A stretch of DNA of 64,000 bases, taken from assembly GCA_030762935.1 (NCBI GenBank), contig CM060891.1, forward strand, positions 1,522,501 to 1,586,500, read 5' to 3'. A program made the position numbers and the translations under genes. Below, piece after piece: positions 59,901 through 64,000 of the stretch. This DNA comes from Hymenopus coronatus (Eukaryota; Arthropoda; Insecta; Mantodea; Hymenopodidae). Within the stretch, counting starts at the first letter, position 1. Each line of letters opens with the position of its first letter. Under the pieces are notes generated by a model, which was not told where the DNA came from, did not search any database, and saw only the letters and a list, made by a program, of their open reading frames with translations.

Positions 59901-61216
59901 AAACAAGCCAATAATACTACAGACTTGTAACAAAGAGAAAACATGGCCAATAACACTACAGACTTGTAACAAAGAGAAAACAAGCCAATAATACTACAGA
60001 CTTGTAACAAAGAGAAAACATGGCCAATAATACTACAGACTTGTAACAAAAAGAATACATGGCCAATAACACTGCAGACTTGTAACAAAGAGAAAACATG
60101 GCCAATAATACTACAGACTTGTAACAAAGAGAAAACATGGCCAATAATACTACAGACTTGTAACAAAGAGACAACATGGCCAATAATACTACAGACTTGT
60201 AACAAAGAGAAAACATGGCCAATAATACTACAGACTTGTAACAAAGAGAAAACATGGCCAATAATACTACAGACTTGTAACAAAGAGACAACATGGCCAA
60301 TAACACTACAGACTTGTAACAAAGAGAAAACATGGCCAATAATACTACAGACTTGTAACAAAGAGAAAACATGGCCAATAATACTACAGACTTGTAACAA
60401 AGAGAAAACATGGCCAGTAACACTACAGACTTGTAAGAAAGAGACAACATGGCCAATAATACTACAGACTTGTAACAAAGAGAAAACATGGCCAATAATA
60501 CTACAGACTTGTAACAAAGAGAAAACATGGCCAGTAACACTACAGACTTGTAAGAAAGAGACAACATGGCCAATAATACTACAGACTTGTAACAAAGAGA
60601 CAACATGGCCAATAACACTACAGACTTGTAACAAAGAGACAACATGGCCAGTAACACTACAGACTTGTAAGAAAGAGAAAACATGGCCAATAATACTACA
60701 GACTTGTAACAAAGAGAAAACATGGCCAATAATACTACAGACTTGTAACAAAGAGAAAACATGGCCAATAATACTACAGACTTGCAACAAAGAGAAAACA
60801 TGGCCAACACTACTACAGACTTGTAACAAAGAGAAAACATGGCCAATAACACTACAGACTTGTAACAAAGAGACAACATGGCCAATAATACTACAGACTT
60901 GTAACAAAGAGAAAACATGGCCATTAATACTACAGACTTGTAACAAAGAGACAACATGGCCAATAACACTACAGACTTGTAACAAAGAGACAACATGGCC
61001 AATAACACTACAGACTTGTAACAAAGAGAAAACATGGCCAATAACACTACAGACCTGTAACAAAGAGAAAACATGGCCAATAATACTACAGACTTGTAAC
61101 AAAGAGAAAACATGGCCAACACTACTACAGACTTGTAACAAAGAGAAAACATGGCCAATAATACTACAGACTTGTAACAAAGAGAAAACATGGCCAACAC
61201 TACTACAGACTTGTAA
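53998..61216. repeat. 39-bp satellite array, about 185 units
   Basis: Unit ACATGGCCAATAATACTACA, GACTTGTAACAAAGAGAAA. Variants: GAGACA, CAGAAA, CAGACA, AACACT, GTAGCA. It is AT-rich, unlike the 35-bp array. Since 39 is a multiple of 3 and two minus-strand frames lack stops, the array yields open frames up to 1,046 codons with 13-residue repeats (LLAMFSLCYKSVV or SIIGHVFSLLQVC). Both being open in the same DNA argues against coding selection. Flanks show no known element. Confidence 0.97.
55330..58970. repeat. Higher-order duplication in the 39-bp array, offset 2,966 bp
   Basis: Private variants recur 2,966 bp apart: CTACCGACTT at 55591 and 58557, CTTATAACAAA at 55871 and 58837, each within the same order of neighbours. 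The duplicated blocks are about 55.33-56.0 and 58.29-58.97 kb. A separate local duplication places CTTGTTTAAAAAGAGAC at 57119 and 58057. Confidence 0.85.
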
Positions 61217-61515
61217 AAAATCACAATAACTAGTTTTAAACGTTGTCATTACATCACCAAAAATGAGGTTGTTTCTGGTTCCCGAGTTAGTTGGGGCTGA
61301 AACAACCTGAAAGTGAACTTAAATGCGGGGCAAGCGCAAAGTGACGTTTTTCTTGATGAAGTGAAAAGCGTGTGAGATCGACATGAGTCACTTAAAGCTG
61401 AGAGGTGCCGCCAATATCCAGATAACACCTTCCCGCTTATCAGAAACAAGACACGCGTGCCATGTGCCTCATTAAACCACTCGCCCCTCACGTGCGCGGC
61501 CCGGGTCGGCACTAC
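61217..61515. other. Unique GC-richer sequence
   Basis: About 300 bp with CTCACGTGCGCGGCCCGGGT near 61487, GTGACGTTTTTC (CRE-like) near 61341 and ATGAGTCAC (AP-1-like) near 61383. It could be a promoter or the edge of another element. The 87-codon minus frame has no recognisable domain. Confidence 0.35.
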
Positions 61516-62060
61516 CCTTCACATCACTTTCTCTGCCTTTTATACAAACAAGTTCCCTTACAAAAGCTTATTCTTGTATCTGCTAATCAAGATAAACATT
61601 AACACAAAGTGTCTTATTACCTTGTAAGTAGAAGCGAATACACTAGGATAAAGTGACAGTCAAATCTAATGAAAACTGGTGTTATCAGAAACAAGAGACG
61701 AAACGTCACTTCCTGTGTGAAAAAAGTTAGGTACTTTAACATTGGAATATCTCAGCTCTACATAAAAACGTATATCACATTGTTTGGTCTATGTCTTGCG
61801 GTTTAACCGTTGTTTAAAACTCGTCGACAGGAAAATGCTCTTTACACGTTATTTGTAATCTTTAATACGCAGTATTTTAATCAAAATCGTTAGAACCATT
61901 TTTGAGAAAATCAACATTTTGGAAAACTTGTCCATGTAAAGGGTAGTTGGGGTGATTGCGTGATTTTCTTGAAAATCTTCGTGTCGGATCCTTGAAAGAT
62001 ACTAAACTCAAGTACTAAGTTAGATATTTACTTTTTGAGCAATGCTGTCCATAGACACAC
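61516..62060 (+). mobile_element. Element E, copy truncated before the 3' end
   Basis: CTTCACATCACTTTCTCTGC, GATAAACATTAACACAAAGT, CACTAGGATAAAGTGACAG, CTATGTCTTGCGGTTTAAC, CGTTAGAACCATTTTTGAG, CCATGTAAAGGGTAGTTGG, GTGTCGGATCCTTGAAAG, then CACACACGAACATAG, where it meets an inverted copy. Confidence 0.7.
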
Positions 62061-62400
62061 ACGAACATAGTGTATAGAGAAGGTATTGTATTCCACCCAA
62101 AATTTTGTTACCGAGATTTCACAAGAAATAGACATTTTGGGTCCCCCTCAAGCCAAAAAAAATGTTTTTGGAAAAAGCGTGTGTGTGTGTGTTGGTATTT
62201 AAGTTTGGTATCTTCCAAGGATGCGACACTAAGATTTTTCTGAAAATCCCCGCCCTAACTATCATTTACAGGGAAGAATTTCTCAAAAATGGGTCTAAAG
62301 GTTTTAATTAAATGCTAAGATATTTACATGACTAATGAAATTTGCTGGGAGTAGTCTCTAAAGACGTCTTATCCTGAATCAAAACGCAGATCACAATAAA
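62061..62400 (-). mobile_element. Element E, 3' half (minus), tail-to-tail with the previous
   Basis: AGTGTATAGAGAAGGTATTG, ACCGAGATTTCACAAG, a GTGTGTGTGTGT tract, TAAGTTTGGTATCTTCCAAG, GGATGCGACACTAAG and AATTTGCTGGGAGTAGTC in minus order. Confidence 0.65.
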
Positions 62401-62427
62401 ACACAAAATTTATATTCTACACATTTT

Positions 62428-63262
62428 TACTTTCTCTACACATACTATGTACATAGTGTATAGAGAAGATATTGTAATACATCAATATCGAGATTTCACC
62501 GCAAATATATGTTTTCAGACTCCCTGAATACAAAAAAAAGCAGTTTTAGAAAAATGTTCGTTTGTTTGTCTGTCTGTAAGTGTGTGTGTCTGTGGGCAGC
62601 ATAGCTCAAAAACGAAAAGTCCGTTAAAAACCAAACTTGGTAACTTCCAAAGATGCAACACGAACATTTTCAAGAAAATCCCCCCACCCCCACTACCCTT
62701 TACATGGAAAAAAATTCGAAAATGTTGATTTTCTTAAAAATGGCTGCAACAATTTTGATTAAAATCCCTTATATTTAAGATATTTAATTGCCAAATGAAA
62801 TGCATATCTTGAATTTTCTGGGAATAGTCTCTAACGACCTCTTTATTCTGGATGAATTTTATTGAATTTTCTATAATTGGGAAACCGTAAGAGACAGACA
62901 AAAACTCACTACACAAAACATAAATCAGGATAAAACACACACTTTATGCCATTTACATTTTTTCCTGGAGCTGATCGTTTTTGAGATATTCCTTGTTTTT
63001 TGTTTCAGCTTTGAAAACATACTTTTCTCATACAGGAATTTGTCAGTACAAACAAAGGAGCTTCAGTCACATAGCAACCAGCTTGACTATCACTTTAACC
63101 TATGTTACTCCCTTATTTCACGTCTACTTACAAGGAAGCAAGTAATAACACTATTTCTGCTAATTTTTTCTCGATTAGCATGAAGTAAATAGAAGCATTA
63201 GCTTTCTAACAACAATTTGTTGGAGATTTGTAGAGAAAGTCATGTGAATGGAACACATGAGA
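62428..63262 (-). mobile_element. Element E, full-length copy (minus)
   Basis: The best complete copy: 835 bp with TACTTTCTCTACACATACTA at its 3' end and GTAGAGAAAGTCATGTGAAT at its 5' end, which shows the short terminal inverted repeat ACTTTCTCTAC. The 3' subterminal palindrome TACTATGTACATAGTGTA, an internal GTGTGTGTCTGTGGGCAGC microsatellite, CCCCCCACCCCCAC, AAACCGTAAGAGACAG and ACTTACAAGGAAGCAAG are in place. No coding capacity. Confidence 0.8.
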
Positions 63263-63269
63263 TTGTTAT

Positions 63270-63377
63270 TCAGGGCGTCTCAAAACATGTATTTCCGGTG
63301 AAATCTCGGTACCGAATTTTTTGGTGCAATCAATACCTTCTCTATACACTATGTACATAGTACGTGTAGAGAAAGTA
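63270..63377 (+). mobile_element. Element E, 3' end fragment
   Basis: CTCAAAACATGTATTTCCGG, TGAAATCTCGGTACCGAA, TTCTCTATACACTATGTACA and TAGTACGTGTAGAGAAAGTA: the complete 3' terminus with the imperfect ~40-bp palindrome. Confidence 0.7.
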
Positions 63378-63690
63378 AAATTGTATTGGTAATGGTAAAA
63401 CAGTTACTCGTGGCAGGGTGTTCATATAACAATATTGCCAATATAATAGCACCAAATAGTTTAGAATTTTGAAATAATATACACGTTGTTAGGAAGCGGT
63501 GGTCACATGACGTGCGAGCGCGTGATCTATGAGAGAGAGGTGCTCAGGAATGCGGGCGGCGCATTGATTGATACACAAATGGCAACTAGGTGAACTCTTT
63601 CTATTGTTTTCAACTTTCCCCGCGCATGGCGCCTCACTTGGCGATGTTTCAGTGAAAAAGCTCCCGATATCTCCACGTTAGTTAAACGAG
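63378..63690. other. Unique sequence with a GC-rich patch
   Basis: 63480-63660 holds GGTCACATGACGTGCGAGCG, GCGGGCGGCGCATTGATTG and CCGCGCATGGCGCC, CpG-rich against an AT-rich background. It could be a small promoter or CpG island. No gene is visible in the remaining sequence. Confidence 0.35.
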
Positions 63691-64000
63691 CTTACAGAAA
63701 TACTCTTATTATTGCTTCCTTGTAAGTAGAAGCGAAATAAGGGAGTTCCATAGGTTAAAGTGATAGTCAAAAGCTGGTTGCTATGTGACTCAAGTTCCTT
63801 TGTTTATATGAACACGAGTTGACAAATTCCTGTATCAGAAAAGTAAAAGTTTTTCGAAGCTGAAACCAAAAACAAGGAATATCTAAAAAAAAAAAAAAAA
63901 AAAAAAACAATCAACTACCCGAAAAAAATGTATTTGACATAAATTGTATGTTTTAAAGTACTCTACATTTTTGGTGTGGTAAGTTTTACGGTTTAGCAGT
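63691..64000 (+). mobile_element. Element E, partial copy running off the window
   Basis: TATTATTGCTTCCTTGTAAG, GAAATAAGGGAGTTCCATAG, GTGATAGTCAAAAGCTGGTT, ACAAGGAATATCTA, an A23 run at 63885-63907 and GTAAGTTTTACGGTTTAGCA at the right edge. Confidence 0.65.

Noticed and set aside
61249..61512. 87-codon minus frame as a gene
   Set aside because: GC-richer sequence alone can give such a frame; no motif, splice or start context supports it.

Overview
This window reads as non-coding, AT-rich DNA from an animal nuclear genome, most likely an invertebrate. A mollusc is possible, but the sequence does not settle the phylum. The main evidence is the class of mobile DNA present: a tRNA-Lys-primed LTR retrotransposon, a jockey/CR1-like non-LTR reverse transcriptase, PIF/Harbinger and mariner-like transposase remnants, SINE-like copies with a B-box, and many copies of one non-coding element. 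I found no intact host gene, no rRNA, no complete tRNA and no CRISPR array. About 39-40 kb of the 64 kb (roughly 60%) is tandem repeat.

Layout. 0-4 kb: (TGTATG)n microsatellite split by a SINE-like copy, then four head-to-tail copies of a ~0.8 kb element, called 'E' here. 4.1-10.6 kb: a 35-bp satellite with two levels of internal duplication. 10.6-21.4 kb: SINE and E copies, two of them swollen by internal arrays (80-bp units at 11.4-14.8 kb and TGTGTC microsatellite at 15.4-17.8 kb), a mariner-like transposase scrap, and a Harbinger-like insertion with a TTA target duplication. 21.4-30.7 kb: a broken non-LTR reverse transcriptase on the minus strand, interrupted or flanked by a 56-bp and a 60-bp array. 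30.7-37.2 kb: more E copies and a 42/43-bp array. 37.5-46.1 kb: remains of an LTR retrotransposon (LTR promoter, 41-bp array, polyadenylation signal, primer-binding site, 32-bp array, coiled-coil gag remnant). 46.1-53.7 kb: E copies, one holding both a 48-bp and a 99-bp array, then mariner-like transposase remnants. 54-61.2 kb: a 39-bp satellite. 61.2-64 kb: E copies and a short GC-richer stretch.

Main idea. Most arrays do not sit in neutral spacer. Their flanks, and often the repeat unit itself, match the mobile element around them. One E segment has been amplified twice independently (80-bp and 99-bp units, opposite strands, different breakpoints, short microhomology at each junction). The 60-bp unit, and probably the 56-bp unit, are pieces of the reverse transcriptase coding region, and a 60-bp triplet near 53 kb looks like a piece of transposase coding sequence. 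The window therefore looks like a place where satellites are born repeatedly inside transposons. The long open frames in the arrays, up to 1,046 codons, are by-products of repeat length and stop-free units, not genes.
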